Shown here: positions 24,951 through 36,015 of the stretch, piece by piece | Layout: the number at the start of each line of letters is the position of its first letter | How positions within the stretch are numbered: position 1 is the stretch's first letter | From: AC-32 sp963821495 | GTDB lineage: Bacteria > Actinomycetota > Thermoleophilia > Gaiellales > Gaiellaceae | Reading direction: 5' to 3' | NCBI GenBank assembly: GCA_963821495.1 | Contig: CAWGEA010000001.1 | Location: 124,001-188,000, forward strand | DNA length: 64,000 nt | Notes under the pieces: model-generated | What the model was told of the DNA's origin: nothing | The model's input: only the letters and a program-made list of their open reading frames with translations | Database searches by the model: none | Translations under genes and position numbers: made by a program

Positions 24951-25412
24951 GTGCGGATTGGCCTCACCATGGCCGGCCTCCTCGCCGTGCTCACGCTCGC
25001 GCTCGTGCTCGCCACGAGTGGCCGAGCGCGCTCGAGCACGGTTCACACCTGTTCGTCGACCGATCGCCAGTTCATCGATACGGCGCGGACGAACATGACC
25101 GCGATCGAGCTTTGGAGCGAGCAGTACCAGAGTGGCGACGCGACCGAGGAGGATCTGGTGGCCCAGGCGCGCGCCGCGGCGAAGATCATGCGCGGCACGG
25201 AGCCGACCGACTACTCCCTGCAGCAGACGCGGCGGCTCGTGATCGGGATGCTGATCGAGTACGCGAAGGCGGTGCAGCTGCAGGGCCGCGACGGCGATGC
25301 GGGGCCGCACATGTACCGCGCGTACGGCCTCGCGAACTTCGCGCACACCGTGCTGATGCGGGCCGAGCCGCCGCTCGCGCACCTTGGCTGCGACGTCCGC
25401 CCGCTGCTCTGA
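24951..25412 (+). CDS. secreted/membrane-anchored hypothetical protein
   Basis: A 153-residue protein with a hydrophobic N-terminus (GLTMAGLLAVLTLALVLA) that is a signal peptide or anchor. The mature part is helical, with two Cys (HTCSSTD and LGCDVRP) that may form a disulphide linking its ends. No known family. Start GTG 24951. The gene ends 119 bases before tilS; that gap shows no clear terminator or RNA. Confidence 0.65.
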   Translation: MRIGLTMAGLLAVLTLALVLATSGRARSSTVHTCSSTDRQFIDTARTNMTAIELWSEQYQSGDATEEDLVAQARAAAKIMRGTEPTDYSLQQTRRLVIGMLIEYAKAVQLQGRDGDAGPHMYRAYGLANFAHTVLMRAEPPLAHLGCDVRPLL

Positions 25413-25531
25413 GCTACCTGGTCTAGGGACGGTTCGCCCGGCCTCCTCCCCGAGGCGAGCGTATCCGGGGACCACGCGCGTGTCCGTGCCGGGGCTGTGA
25501 CGGATGTGTGCCGCTTGCGACACTGTGGGCG

Positions 25532-26524
25532 ATGGCCGCCGAGCAGATCGACACCGCCGCCCTCCGGGCTCGAATCGAGGAGCACATTCGCGCGCACGAT
25601 CTGATTCCGCCCGGCGGGGAGGTCGTCGCGCTCGTCTCCGGCGGCGCCGACTCGACCTGCCTCTGGCACGCTCTGCGCGAGCTCGGATATCGCGTCTCCG
25701 CGCTGCACGTCGACCATGGCCTCCGCGGCGCCGAGTCCGACGAGGACGCGCGCTTCTGCCGCGAGGCGCTCGGCGCCGAGGTCGTCGAGGCCGCGCCGGC
25801 CGCACGGCCGACCGAGGAGGCGCTCCGCGAGCTGCGCTACTCCTTCGCGCGCGACCGTCTCCGCGCAACCGGGCACACCGCCTCGGACCAGGTCGAGACC
25901 GTCCTCTACCGCCTAGTCTCGAGCGGTGTCCCGGGCGGGATCAAGCCGAAACGCGAAGACGGTGTAGTCCGCCCGCTGCTCCCGCTCTGGCGCGAGGAGA
26001 CTGAGGCCTACTGCCACGTCGCGGGCCTCGAGTTCCGCAGCGACAGCTCGAACGCCGAGACGCGCCGGGGTCTGATCCGAGACGAGATCCTGCCGCTGCT
26101 GCGCCGCCTGCATCCCGGCGCCGAGCAGAACCTCCTCCGCCTCGCCGAGCAGCGCCCGTCGAAGCTCGACGAGCTGCTCGCCGCGACGACCGGCTCGCGG
26201 CGCGTCGACCTCGGCCAGGGCCTCACCGCCGTGCGCGAGTACGACCGCGTCTGGCTCGAGCAGACGCCGGTCGCGCTCGAGGGCCGCGTCCGCTGGGGCG
26301 AGTGGACGATCGAATCCGAGCTCGCAGGGCTTAAGGTACGAGGCTGGCGCCCCGGCGACAGGCTCGCCGGCCGCCACAAGAAGGTTCAGGACGTGTTCGT
26401 CGACGCGAAGATCCCTCGATCCGAGCGAGAGGCATGGCCCCTCGTCGTCAGAGGGCGCGAGGTCGTCGCCGTGCCCGGGCTCGTCGACGCACCAGGTGTC
26501 CGCGCTCGGAGAGGAGGCGTGTGA
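25532..26524 (+). CDS. tilS: tRNA(Ile)-lysidine synthase
   Basis: About 330 residues. The PP-loop ATPase motif SGGADST lies near residue 36, with HVDHGLRG and HTASDQVETVLYRL behind it, as expected for TilS, which adds lysine to C34 of tRNA-Ile(CAU). The C-terminal domain has WRPGDRLAG and KKVQDVFVDAKIP. ATG 25532 was chosen over an earlier ATG that adds 8 residues. Synteny tilS-hpt-ftsH is classic. The stop overlaps the hpt start by 4 bases, so the genes are coupled. Confidence 0.95.
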   Translation: MAAEQIDTAALRARIEEHIRAHDLIPPGGEVVALVSGGADSTCLWHALRELGYRVSALHVDHGLRGAESDEDARFCREALGAEVVEAAPAARPTEEALRELRYSFARDRLRATGHTASDQVETVLYRLVSSGVPGGIKPKREDGVVRPLLPLWREETEAYCHVAGLEFRSDSSNAETRRGLIRDEILPLLRRLHPGAEQNLLRLAEQRPSKLDELLAATTGSRRVDLGQGLTAVREYDRVWLEQTPVALEGRVRWGEWTIESELAGLKVRGWRPGDRLAGRHKKVQDVFVDAKIPRSEREAWPLVVRGREVVAVPGLVDAPGVRARRGGV

Positions 26525-27084
26525 CCAGCACGCGTAGCGTCGACGCGGCGATCGGGGAGGTTCTGATCGACGAGGAGACGCTCGCCGCGCGCGTCGCCGA
26601 GCTCGGAGGCGAGGTCTCCGCCGACTACGAGGGCCGCGACCTGCTGCTGATCGGCGTCCTCAAGGGCGCCGTCTTCTTCATGGCCGACCTGATGCGCCAC
26701 CTGACGGTCACGTGCGAGGTCGACTTCATGGCGATCTCGAGCTACGGCGACGCGACCGATTCCTCGGGGATCGTCCGGATCCTCAAGGACCTCGACATCA
26801 ACATCGAGGGCCGCGAGGTGCTCGTGGTCGAGGACATCATCGACTCGGGCCTCACCCTCTCGTACCTGATTCGCAACCTGGAGTCGCGCGAGCCCGCGAG
26901 CCTCGAGGTCTGCGCGCTCCTGACCAAGCCGTCGCGCCGCGAGATCGACGTTCCCGTGCGCTATGTGGGGTTCGAGATCCCGAACAAGTTCGTCGTCGGC
27001 TACGGCCTCGACTTCGCCGAGCGATACAGGAACCTGCCCTACGTCGGCGTACTTGACGAGCACCTGCTGCCTGCGACGCTGTAG
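26521..27084 (+). CDS. hpt: hypoxanthine phosphoribosyltransferase
   Basis: A 187-residue phosphoribosyltransferase. VLVVEDIIDSGLTL is the PRPP-binding loop, with FMAISSYG and FEIPNKFVVGYGLDFAE as family marks. It converts hypoxanthine and guanine to IMP and GMP. GTG 26521 overlaps the tilS stop and AGGAGG lies just ahead. It is followed after 63 bases by ftsH. Confidence 0.95.
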   Translation: MTSTRSVDAAIGEVLIDEETLAARVAELGGEVSADYEGRDLLLIGVLKGAVFFMADLMRHLTVTCEVDFMAISSYGDATDSSGIVRILKDLDINIEGREVLVVEDIIDSGLTLSYLIRNLESREPASLEVCALLTKPSRREIDVPVRYVGFEIPNKFVVGYGLDFAERYRNLPYVGVLDEHLLPATL

Positions 27085-27147
27085 TCGACCCAATCCGGTA
27101 CCCGGTAACGCTCATACTCGCTGGTACCCTGTGCCGATAGAGGGCCC

Positions 27148-29101
<1,954 letters not shown>

Positions 29102-29103
<2 letters not shown>

Positions 29104-29139
29104 GTCCGGCTCGCGCTTGCGCGCGAGCAATGACGACTT
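29102..29139 (+). terminator. hairpin terminator with AAGTC/GACTT outer arms
   Basis: It begins inside the ftsH TAA. Inner stem GCTCGCGC/GCGCGAGC (8 bp) with loop TTGC, and outer arms AAGTC (29102-29106) and GACTT (29135-29139) joined across short unpaired bases. There is no U tract. The same outer arms recur behind greA. Confidence 0.6.
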
Positions 29140-29192
29140 CCGTCGAATGGGCCTGACGCTCGGGCCTTCGGCTCGATCGGCGACCGCGACCC

Positions 29193-30950
29193 TTAGACGG
29201 TGCCCGCGGCGACGCCGGCCTGCCAGGACGCCCAGAGGCGGGCGTAGCGCTCGCCCTTGGCGACCAGCTCGTCGTGTGAGGCCGTCTCGACGACGCGGCC
29301 GGTGTCCATCACGACCACGCGGTCGGCGCGCTCGGCCGTCGAGAGGCGGTGCGCGATGATGATCACGGTCCGGCCCTCGACGACCGCCGCCAGCGCGCGC
29401 TCGACAGCGGCCTCCGTGGCCGGGTCGAGGCTCGAGGTGGCCTCGTCGAGCACGATCACCGCCGGGTCGGCGAGCGCGACGCGGGCGATGCCGACCAGCT
29501 GCCGCTCACCGGCCGAGAGGCGGACGCCGCGCGTCTGCACGTCCGTGTCGAGACCGTCGGGCAGGGCGGCGAAGCGGTCGAGCGCCCCGATCTGCTCCAG
29601 CGCATGCCGGACCGCCTCGTCGGACGCAGCGGGGTCGGCGAGGCGAACGTTGTCGGCGATCGTGCCGCTGAACAGGTGGCCCTCCTGCGGCAGCATCACG
29701 ATCCGGTGGCGCAGCGACTCGAGCGACGCGTCGCGCAGGTCGACGCCGCCGAGCCGGATCGCGCCGTGCTGCGGGTCGTACTGGCGCGTGAGTAGCTTCG
29801 CTAGCGTCGACTTGCCGGCGCCCGTGACGCCGACGAGCGCGACGTGCTCGCCCGCGTCGAGGTTCAGCGAAACGCTTGTGACGACCGGCGCGCCGCCCGC
29901 GTAGCCGAAGGTGACGTCGTCGAGCTCGAGCAGGCCGTCGGCGGGCAACTCGACCGCCCCGGGCCGCTCGCTGACCGCGTTCTCCGCCTGCAGCAGGCCG
30001 ACGACCTTGCCGAGCGCGGCGAGGCCCTGGCGAAACTCGCCGAGCCACTCGCTGAAGCGCGCGATCGGGTCGAACAGCTGCACCAGGTAGAGCACGTACG
30101 CGACGATCGTCCCCTGGGTGATCGAGCCGCTGCGGTAGAGCGAGGAGGCGACGAGCAGCACCGCCACGAGCGCCACCGTCTGCGCGAGCGGGATCATCGT
30201 GAAGAGCCGGATGTTCACGAAGGAGGCGCGTCGCCAGGCGCCGATCTGGGCGCGGCTGCGCGGCTGGTAGGCATCCAGTGTCCGTCGCTCGCGCCGGAAC
30301 GCCTGCACGACGCGCACGCCGGAGAGGCCCTCCTGGAGCACGGTGAGCGTCTCGGCCACGCGGTCGCGGATCGCGTGGTAGGCGCCGCCCGCGCTGTGGT
30401 GGAACGTCCAGCTCGCGACGATCAGAACCGGTAGCGCGATCAGCGAGACCGCGGCGAGCGCCGGCGAGAGCACGACGAGCACCGCGACGGTGAGGACGAT
30501 CTGCAGCCCGCTGCCGACGACCTCGACGAGCGCCTCGCGCAGAAACTCGTCCAGCGCCTGCACGTCGGAGGTGAGCCGCGAGACGAGCACGCCGGTCCGC
30601 TCCTGCTCGAAAAATCCGAGCGGCAGCGCCTGCAGCTTCGCGAAGGCAGCCTTGCGCAGCGAGGTGAGGAAGCGCTCGGACGCGGTCGCCGCCGCGAGCG
30701 TCTGCACGCGCACGACGAACGGCTTCGCCAGCGCGAGGCCGAGGATCGCGAGCGCTGCCACGTCGAGTGGTTGCTGGTCGTCCTTGACGATCCCGTTGTC
30801 GACCGCGTAGCGGACGAGCGCGGGGCCGGCTAGCGAGATCAGCGTCGAGAGGATCACGGCGACCGCCGCGAGCAGGTAGAGCCGCTGCACGCCGCGTGTG
30901 AGCGGCCGGGTCTCGCGCCACACGTCGCGGGCCGAGGCACGCTCCATCAT
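29193..30950 (-). CDS. ABC exporter half-transporter, consensus-ATPase partner
   Basis: A 585-residue TMD-NBD protein. Six membrane segments lie in residues 20-310. The NBD has Walker A VGVTGAGKST, Walker B VIVLDEATSSLD with the catalytic Glu, and the H-loop IIAHRLS. Its signature is LSAGERQL rather than LSGGQ. Together with the upstream half-transporter it forms a heterodimer, as in TM287/288 or BmrCD, exporting drugs or lipids. ATG 30950 overlaps the partner's stop (TGATG). Tandem ATG codons are present. Confidence 0.9.
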   Translation of the reverse strand: MMERASARDVWRETRPLTRGVQRLYLLAAVAVILSTLISLAGPALVRYAVDNGIVKDDQQPLDVAALAILGLALAKPFVVRVQTLAAATASERFLTSLRKAAFAKLQALPLGFFEQERTGVLVSRLTSDVQALDEFLREALVEVVGSGLQIVLTVAVLVVLSPALAAVSLIALPVLIVASWTFHHSAGGAYHAIRDRVAETLTVLQEGLSGVRVVQAFRRERRTLDAYQPRSRAQIGAWRRASFVNIRLFTMIPLAQTVALVAVLLVASSLYRSGSITQGTIVAYVLYLVQLFDPIARFSEWLGEFRQGLAALGKVVGLLQAENAVSERPGAVELPADGLLELDDVTFGYAGGAPVVTSVSLNLDAGEHVALVGVTGAGKSTLAKLLTRQYDPQHGAIRLGGVDLRDASLESLRHRIVMLPQEGHLFSGTIADNVRLADPAASDEAVRHALEQIGALDRFAALPDGLDTDVQTRGVRLSAGERQLVGIARVALADPAVIVLDEATSSLDPATEAAVERALAAVVEGRTVIIIAHRLSTAERADRVVVMDTGRVVETASHDELVAKGERYARLWASWQAGVAAGTV

Positions 30951-32695
30951 GCGGCCTGGCTCTCGAGCGCGAGCAGCGCGCGGTAGCGGGGTGAGCGGGC
31001 GATCAGCTCGTCGTGCGAGCCCTGCTCGACGATGCGACCGCCCTCGAGCACGGCGACGCGGTCGGCGAGCGCGATCGTCGCCGGGCGGTGCGCGATCACG
31101 AGCGTCGTGCGGCCCTGCATCACCTCCGCGAGCTTCGCCCTGATCTCGTGCTCTTTCGTCGCGTCGACCGCAGAGGTGGCGTCGTCGAGGACGAGGACAG
31201 CCGGGTCGGCGAGGATCGCCCGCGCGATCGCGACGCGCTGTCGCTGGCCGCCGGAGAGCGAGAAGCCGCGCTCGCCGAGGATCGTCTCGTAGCCGTCGGG
31301 CAGATTCGCGACGAACTCGGCTGCGCCCGCGAGCTCGGCGGCGCGGCGCACGTCCTCGTCGTTCGCGTCCGGCCGGCCGACACGGATGTTCTCGCGCACG
31401 CTCTCGCTGAACAGGAACGTTTCTTCGAAGACGAGCGCGACCGCGCGACGCACGTCGGCGAGGCGCAGGGTGCGCAGGTCGTGGCCGTCGATCAGCACGC
31501 ATCCGTCCTCGGGGTCGTAGAGCCGAGCCAGCAGCCCGGCCACGGTGCTCTTGCCCGAGCCGGTCGCGCCGACGAGCGCCATCGACTCGCCCGGTGCGAC
31601 GTGCAGGTCGAGCCCGTCGAGCACGGCGTGGTCGCCCTCGTGGCCGAAGCGGATGCCCTCGAGCTGCACGTCGCCGCGCACCGGCCGCTCGAGCTCCACC
31701 GGGTGCCGCGGTTCCAGCAGCCGCGGCTCGGCCTCCAGCACCTCCGTGATCCGCCCGCTGGCGGCGAGCGCCTTCTGCAGCGTCGTCACGCGCTGGCCGA
31801 GCACGCGCAGCGGCCAGACGAGCATCACCACGTAGGCGTTGAAGGCGACGAACGAGCCGACGGAGAGGTCGCCGGAGATCACCTGCCGGCCGCCGAACCA
31901 GAGCACCGTGGCGATCCCGAGCAGCGGCAGCATCTCCAGCACGGGGATGAAGACCGCGTCGAGCCGCGCCAGGTGGAGGGCGCGGCCCATGATCTCGTCG
32001 CTGCGGCGGCGGAAGCGGCCCTCGAGCGCTTCGCCCGCGCCGAGCCCCTTCACGACCCGGATCCCGCTGACCGTCTCCTCGACGAGCGTCGAGGCCTGCG
32101 CCCACGAGTCCTGCAGCAGCCGGGTGCCCGCGTCGTAGCGGCGCGAGTAGAGCCAGGCGCCGAGGCTGACGAGCGGGACCGGGATCAGGACGATCAGGGC
32201 GAGCGAGGGGTCGAGGACGAGCATCACGATCGCGACCGCGACGACGGTCAGCGCGTAGCCGATCGTGTGCCCGATCGCGTCCATCATCCGCGCCACGTGC
32301 TGCGAGTCCGAGGAGGCGCGGCTGAGCAGCTCACCCGGGCCGACGCGGTCGTGGTACGAGGCGTCGAGCCGCAGCGCGTGGGCGAAGATCGCGTCGCGGA
32401 CGCGGGCGTCGGAGTGCGCTCGGTTACGGATGGCGTAGAGGTGGCGGAAGGCCCCCGCGCAGACCTCCAGCAGCCCGACCGCGAGCAGCACGAGCAGCCA
32501 GATCACGAGCGTGTGGTGGTCGTGGCCGACGATGCCGTTGTCGATCGCGTACTTGACGACGAGCGGCGCGGACACCGCGCCCGCCTGCCAGAGCAGGCCG
32601 GACACGGCTGCGCCCGTCACGCCGCGGGCCTGTGAGCCCACCACCGCGCGGACGAATCGCCATGCTGCGCCCCGGCGTGCCTCTGCGTCGCCCAT
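30947..32695 (-). CDS. ABC exporter half-transporter, degenerate-ATPase partner
   Basis: A 582-residue TMD-NBD protein. Six membrane segments, Walker A VGATGSGKST, signature LSGGQRQR (canonical) and H-loop VIAHRPA. Walker B is VLVLDDATSAVD: the catalytic Glu is replaced by Asp. Paired with the downstream partner this gives one consensus and one degenerate ATP site, the hallmark of heterodimeric exporters. ATG 32695 lies 6 bases after TAGGTT, so it is leaderless. It is divergent from folP across 19 bases. Confidence 0.92.
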   Translation of the reverse strand: MGDAEARRGAAWRFVRAVVGSQARGVTGAAVSGLLWQAGAVSAPLVVKYAIDNGIVGHDHHTLVIWLLVLLAVGLLEVCAGAFRHLYAIRNRAHSDARVRDAIFAHALRLDASYHDRVGPGELLSRASSDSQHVARMMDAIGHTIGYALTVVAVAIVMLVLDPSLALIVLIPVPLVSLGAWLYSRRYDAGTRLLQDSWAQASTLVEETVSGIRVVKGLGAGEALEGRFRRRSDEIMGRALHLARLDAVFIPVLEMLPLLGIATVLWFGGRQVISGDLSVGSFVAFNAYVVMLVWPLRVLGQRVTTLQKALAASGRITEVLEAEPRLLEPRHPVELERPVRGDVQLEGIRFGHEGDHAVLDGLDLHVAPGESMALVGATGSGKSTVAGLLARLYDPEDGCVLIDGHDLRTLRLADVRRAVALVFEETFLFSESVRENIRVGRPDANDEDVRRAAELAGAAEFVANLPDGYETILGERGFSLSGGQRQRVAIARAILADPAVLVLDDATSAVDATKEHEIRAKLAEVMQGRTTLVIAHRPATIALADRVAVLEGGRIVEQGSHDELIARSPRYRALLALESQAA

Positions 32696-32700
32696 GGCCC

Positions 32701-32707
32701 TAACCTA
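32701..32707. promoter_or_regulatory. overlapping divergent -10 boxes, ABC exporter / folP
   Basis: TAACCTA contains rightward TAACCT (32701-32706), 8 bases from the folP ATG, and leftward TAGGTT (32702-32707), 6 bases from the ABC gene ATG. The two boxes share five bases, so both genes may compete for the same polymerase site. Confidence 0.45.
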
Positions 32708-32714
32708 CCCACGC

Positions 32715-33534
32715 ATGAGGCCGCCGATCGAGCAGCGTTTCCCGAGACCGTCCGTGATGGGCGTCGTCAACGTCACGCCCGACTCGTTCTCGGACGGCGG
32801 CGTCAACCTCGATCCGGCCGCTGCGGTCGCCGCGGCGCGGAGGATGCTCTGCAGAGGGCGCGGCGATCGTCGACGTCGGCGGCGAGTCGACGCGGCCGGG
32901 CGCCGAGGCCGTCAGCGCAGCAGACGAGCTACGGCGCGTCGTGCCGGTGCTCGAGGCCTTGCAGGGCGAGGTGCCGGTCTCGATCGACACCTCGAAGGCC
33001 GAGGTCGCCCAACGTGCGCTGGAGCTCGGTGCGGAGCTCGTCAACGACGTGACGGCGTTGCGCGGCGATCCGGAGCTGGCCGCCGTGATCGCCGAGTCCG
33101 GCGCCTACCTCTGCCTGATGCACATGCAGGGCGAGCCCCGCACCATGCAGCTCGACCCGCACTACGACGATGTGGTCTCCGAGATCGCGGCCTTCCTCGA
33201 GGAGCGGCTGCGCGCCGCCGTCGCCGCCGGGGTCGCCGAGGACCGCGTCTGCCTCGACCCCGGAATCGGCTTCGGCAAGACGGTCGAGCACAACTTCGAG
33301 CTGATCCGCCGGCTCGACGAGCTGACGGCGCTCGGGCGTCCCGTGCTCGTCGGCATCTCGCGCAAGAGCTCGCTCGGCAAGCTGCTGGGCGACACCGAGG
33401 CGACGACGGGATCCGTCGCGGCGAGCGTGGGCGCCGCGGTCGCGGCCTACGAGCGGGGCGCGACGATCCTTCGCGTCCACGACGTCCGCGAGCATGTCGA
33501 GGCGCTCGCCGCCGCGCGCGCGGTGTACGCATGA
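32715..33534 (+). pseudogene. folP: folP, dihydropteroate synthase, split by a +1 frameshift
   Basis: Joins pterin pyrophosphate to p-aminobenzoate in folate synthesis. Motifs are all present but in two frames. Frame one gives MGVVNVTPDSFSDGG and runs to ARRML. Frame two resumes as AEGAAIVDVGGESTRPGAE, SIDTSKAEV, DPGIGFGKT and GISRKSSLG. Dropping one base, for example the T at 32850, restores a full-length enzyme (about 272 residues). The flanking sequence is otherwise undamaged, so a sequencing or assembly insertion is more likely than decay, since folB and folK look normal. TAACCT is 8 bases before the ATG. Confidence 0.85.
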
Positions 33535-33884
33535 GCGTCGTCGTCGAGATCGCCGGGCTCGAGCTCGCCGGGCGGCACGGCGCGCTCGAGGGGGAGCGCG
33601 AGACGCTGCAGCCGTTCATGTACGACGTCCAGCTCGAGCTGGACGAGCCCGCGGGCGACGCGCTCGTGCAGACGGTCGACTACAGAGAGGTCGTTGCGCT
33701 GATCAGAGAGGTGTCCGGGAGCCGTCAGTTCCAGCTGCTCGAGTCACTCGCAGCCGCCGTGGCCGACACCTTGCTCGCCCGCTTCCCGCTCCAACGGGCG
33801 ACGGTGCGCGTACGCAAGCCGCACGTACAGCTCGGCCTGCCGGTCGACTACACCGCCGCTAGCGTGCGGCGGGAGCGACGCTGA
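33531..33884 (+). CDS. folB: dihydroneopterin aldolase
   Basis: A 117-residue enzyme that converts dihydroneopterin to the 6-hydroxymethyl form. VEIAGLELAGRHGALEGER is the family start, with FQLLESLAAAVAD carrying the conserved Glu and VRVRKPHVQL near the end. The ATG overlaps the folP stop (ATGA). Its 3' end overlaps the convergent protease gene by 26 bases. Confidence 0.93.
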   Translation: MSVVVEIAGLELAGRHGALEGERETLQPFMYDVQLELDEPAGDALVQTVDYREVVALIREVSGSRQFQLLESLAAAVADTLLARFPLQRATVRVRKPHVQLGLPVDYTAASVRRERR

Positions 33885-35499
33885 CCGTGTAGCTCGCCTG
33901 CACGACCTTCTTCGGCAGGAACACGTCGACGTAGATGTACTGGCCGACGCCCCGGCCACTTACGGTCACCCGCTCGAAGCGCCCGCCCGCGTGGGCGGAG
34001 GCGCCGATCAGGTCGCGGCGTGCGGCGGCGCCCCCCTCGAAGACGGAGCGGGTCTTGCGGCCCCAGATCTCGAGCGACACGTTCGCGGTCGGCCGCACAG
34101 TCACCACGAGCTTGCCGTGGGCGGGCAGCCACGCGCGGTAGACGTCCTCCGGGTCCTCGCTTCGCTCGAGCTGGGCCCTCAGCGCCGCACGAGGCCGGCC
34201 CTGCCGGCTCAGCGGCGGCTTGCCGGTTCGGGTGAGGCCGTTCGGCCGGACGAGATAGACGTCCTCGTTCGGCTCCTGCGGGTCGGCCGGAGGCGGCCGG
34301 CGGGTGAGCGCGGCCGGCACGTTCAGGATCCCGTAGCCGGTGTCGACGTCCCAGCCGCGCTTGCCGACGTCCCGCGCCGAGCGGCGCATCACCTGGAAGA
34401 GCTGTGTGTTGGTGAGCGTCGGGCGCAGAGTCCACACCGCGGCCGCGGCCCCTGCGACGAGCGGGGCCGAGAAGCTCGTGCCGTCCACCGAGCTGTAGCC
34501 GGAGGGGTTGAAGAGCGTCGGGATCGCGGCGGTCATGTCCTGGCCCGGAGCGGCGAGGTCGATCGCCGGCGATCGGCTGGAGAACACGGTCACGTGGTCG
34601 CTCTCGTCGGTCGCGCCGACCGTGAGAACGTGCGCGAAGGTCGCCGGATAGGAGCGCGAGCTGCCGTTTTCGCGGTCGTTTCCGGCCGAGGCCACCACGA
34701 GCAGGCCGGCGCCGAAGGCGTTCAGGATCGCGTGCTCCTCGATCGGGAGCTTGTCGAAGCCGCCGAGGCTGAGGTTGATCACGCCGCGGCCGGTGCGGCG
34801 AGCGGCGGCGAGCCCCGCGATCTCGTCACCGACGGTCAGCTGCCCGCCGGGGCTCGCGTCGAAGAGCTGCAGCTTCGCCTGCGGGTAGATCCCGACGATC
34901 CCCTTCCCGTTCAGCGGCGCGGCCGCGACGGACGCGGTCGCCGTCCCGTGCAGCTCCTCCTCGTTGGCGTCGAAGGTCTGGGCGTTCAGCGCGACGGTGT
35001 TCGGCCGTCCCGCGAACTCCTCGTGCGAGAGGTCGACGCCCGAGTCGATCATCGTCAGCGGCACCCCCGGCCCCGGCCCCGTCCAGTTGGCGACGCCGAC
35101 GTGCGCGGGCCACCACTGCGTGGGCGAGAGCGGGTCGGTGAACTGGCCGAAGAAGCCGCTCGCGTTGCGCGGGTCGGTGCCGAGCGGGACGTCCGGGGTC
35201 ACCGAGCGCACGAGGCCGCGCCGCTCCAGCCGCGGTAGCAGACGCTGCGCCTCCCAGCTCGGCAGGCGCCAGAGCGCCAGCGTCGCGTCGAGCTGCCGGC
35301 CGCCGGCTCGGCGCAGCAGCGGCGCGGCCTCCGCAACGCGGGTGTGGTCGAGCTCGACCAGCGTGCGCGGGTACGACTGCAGCCGCGCGAGCGACTTGGA
35401 GCCGGAGACGACCGGCTGGCCCGGGTGCGCGAGGACACCCGCGGCGGCGGGTGAAGAGCAGCACAAAGCGACGACCCCGATCAGCGCGACGCGGCGCAT
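33859..35499 (-). CDS. secreted subtilisin-like serine protease (S8)
   Basis: A 546-residue exported protease. Signal peptide about 1-20, then a propeptide-like region and the S8 catalytic domain. Triad: Asp in TMIDSGVDLSHEEF, His in ELHGTATASVAAA, Ser in DGTSFSAPLVAGAAA; the oxyanion Asn is in VVASAGND. A C-terminal beta domain of about 120 residues follows. ATG 35499 is 8 bases after TACCGT (leaderless). It sits on the opposite strand between folB and folK, splitting an otherwise conserved folate block, which suggests insertion. Confidence 0.92.
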   Translation of the reverse strand: MRRVALIGVVALCCSSPAAAGVLAHPGQPVVSGSKSLARLQSYPRTLVELDHTRVAEAAPLLRRAGGRQLDATLALWRLPSWEAQRLLPRLERRGLVRSVTPDVPLGTDPRNASGFFGQFTDPLSPTQWWPAHVGVANWTGPGPGVPLTMIDSGVDLSHEEFAGRPNTVALNAQTFDANEEELHGTATASVAAAPLNGKGIVGIYPQAKLQLFDASPGGQLTVGDEIAGLAAARRTGRGVINLSLGGFDKLPIEEHAILNAFGAGLLVVASAGNDRENGSSRSYPATFAHVLTVGATDESDHVTVFSSRSPAIDLAAPGQDMTAAIPTLFNPSGYSSVDGTSFSAPLVAGAAAAVWTLRPTLTNTQLFQVMRRSARDVGKRGWDVDTGYGILNVPAALTRRPPPADPQEPNEDVYLVRPNGLTRTGKPPLSRQGRPRAALRAQLERSEDPEDVYRAWLPAHGKLVVTVRPTANVSLEIWGRKTRSVFEGGAAARRDLIGASAHAGGRFERVTVSGRGVGQYIYVDVFLPKKVVQASYTVSVAPAAR

Positions 35500-35548
35500 C
35501 GCCGGACACGGTAGCTACGACCGTCGCCGGATGGCGGACAATCGCGCC

Positions 35549-36007
35549 ATGACCAGAAGCTTCGTCGGCCTCGGCGCCAACCTCGCAGATCCGCGGGCGC
35601 AGATCGAGCGCGCGCTCGATCTGCTCGCCGCCGAGGAGGGGGTGGAGGTGGTCGCGGTCTCGACGCTGCGCGAGACCGACCCGGTCGGCTACGAGGACCA
35701 GCCGCGGTTCCTCAACGGCGTGGCGGAGCTCCGTACCTCGCTCGATGCGCACGAGCTCCTACAGCGCCTGCTCACCGTCGAGCGCCGGCTCGGGCGCGTG
35801 CGTGGCGAGGGCCCGCGCTTCGGCCCGCGCACGATCGACCTCGACCTGCTCCTGCACGGGGACGAGGTGATCGCCGAGCCGGGGCTCGAGATCCCGCATC
35901 CGAGACTGCACGAGCGGCGGTTCGCGCTCGAGCCTCTGGCCGAGCTCGAGCCGGCCCTCGAGATCCCCGGGCGGGGGCCGGTCCAGACCCTGTTGGCAGG
36001 GCTATGA
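35549..36007 (+). CDS. folK: 2-amino-4-hydroxy-6-hydroxymethyldihydropteridine pyrophosphokinase
   Basis: About 152 residues. FVGLGANLADP, RFGPRTIDLDLLL (metal-binding Asp pair) and IPHPRLHERRFALEPLAEL are the HPPK signatures. It makes the pterin pyrophosphate used by FolP. An ATG at 35531 would add six residues; I prefer 35549, which places GACAAT 7 bases upstream. The stop is 8 bases before the DUF2469 ATG, within its -10 box. Confidence 0.93.
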   Translation: MTRSFVGLGANLADPRAQIERALDLLAAEEGVEVVAVSTLRETDPVGYEDQPRFLNGVAELRTSLDAHELLQRLLTVERRLGRVRGEGPRFGPRTIDLDLLLHGDEVIAEPGLEIPHPRLHERRFALEPLAELEPALEIPGRGPVQTLLAGL

Positions 36008-36015
36008 TGGGCCGC

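Noticed and set aside
27085..27147. Repeated GGTAC(C) words before ftsH as an operator
   Set aside because: Two GGTACC-type hexamers occur by base composition; spacing is irregular and no regulator is nearby.
32847..32857. Programmed +1 frameshifting in folP
   Set aside because: No slippery run, rare codon or stop at the shift site, and no stimulatory structure. A technical or mutational insertion is simpler.
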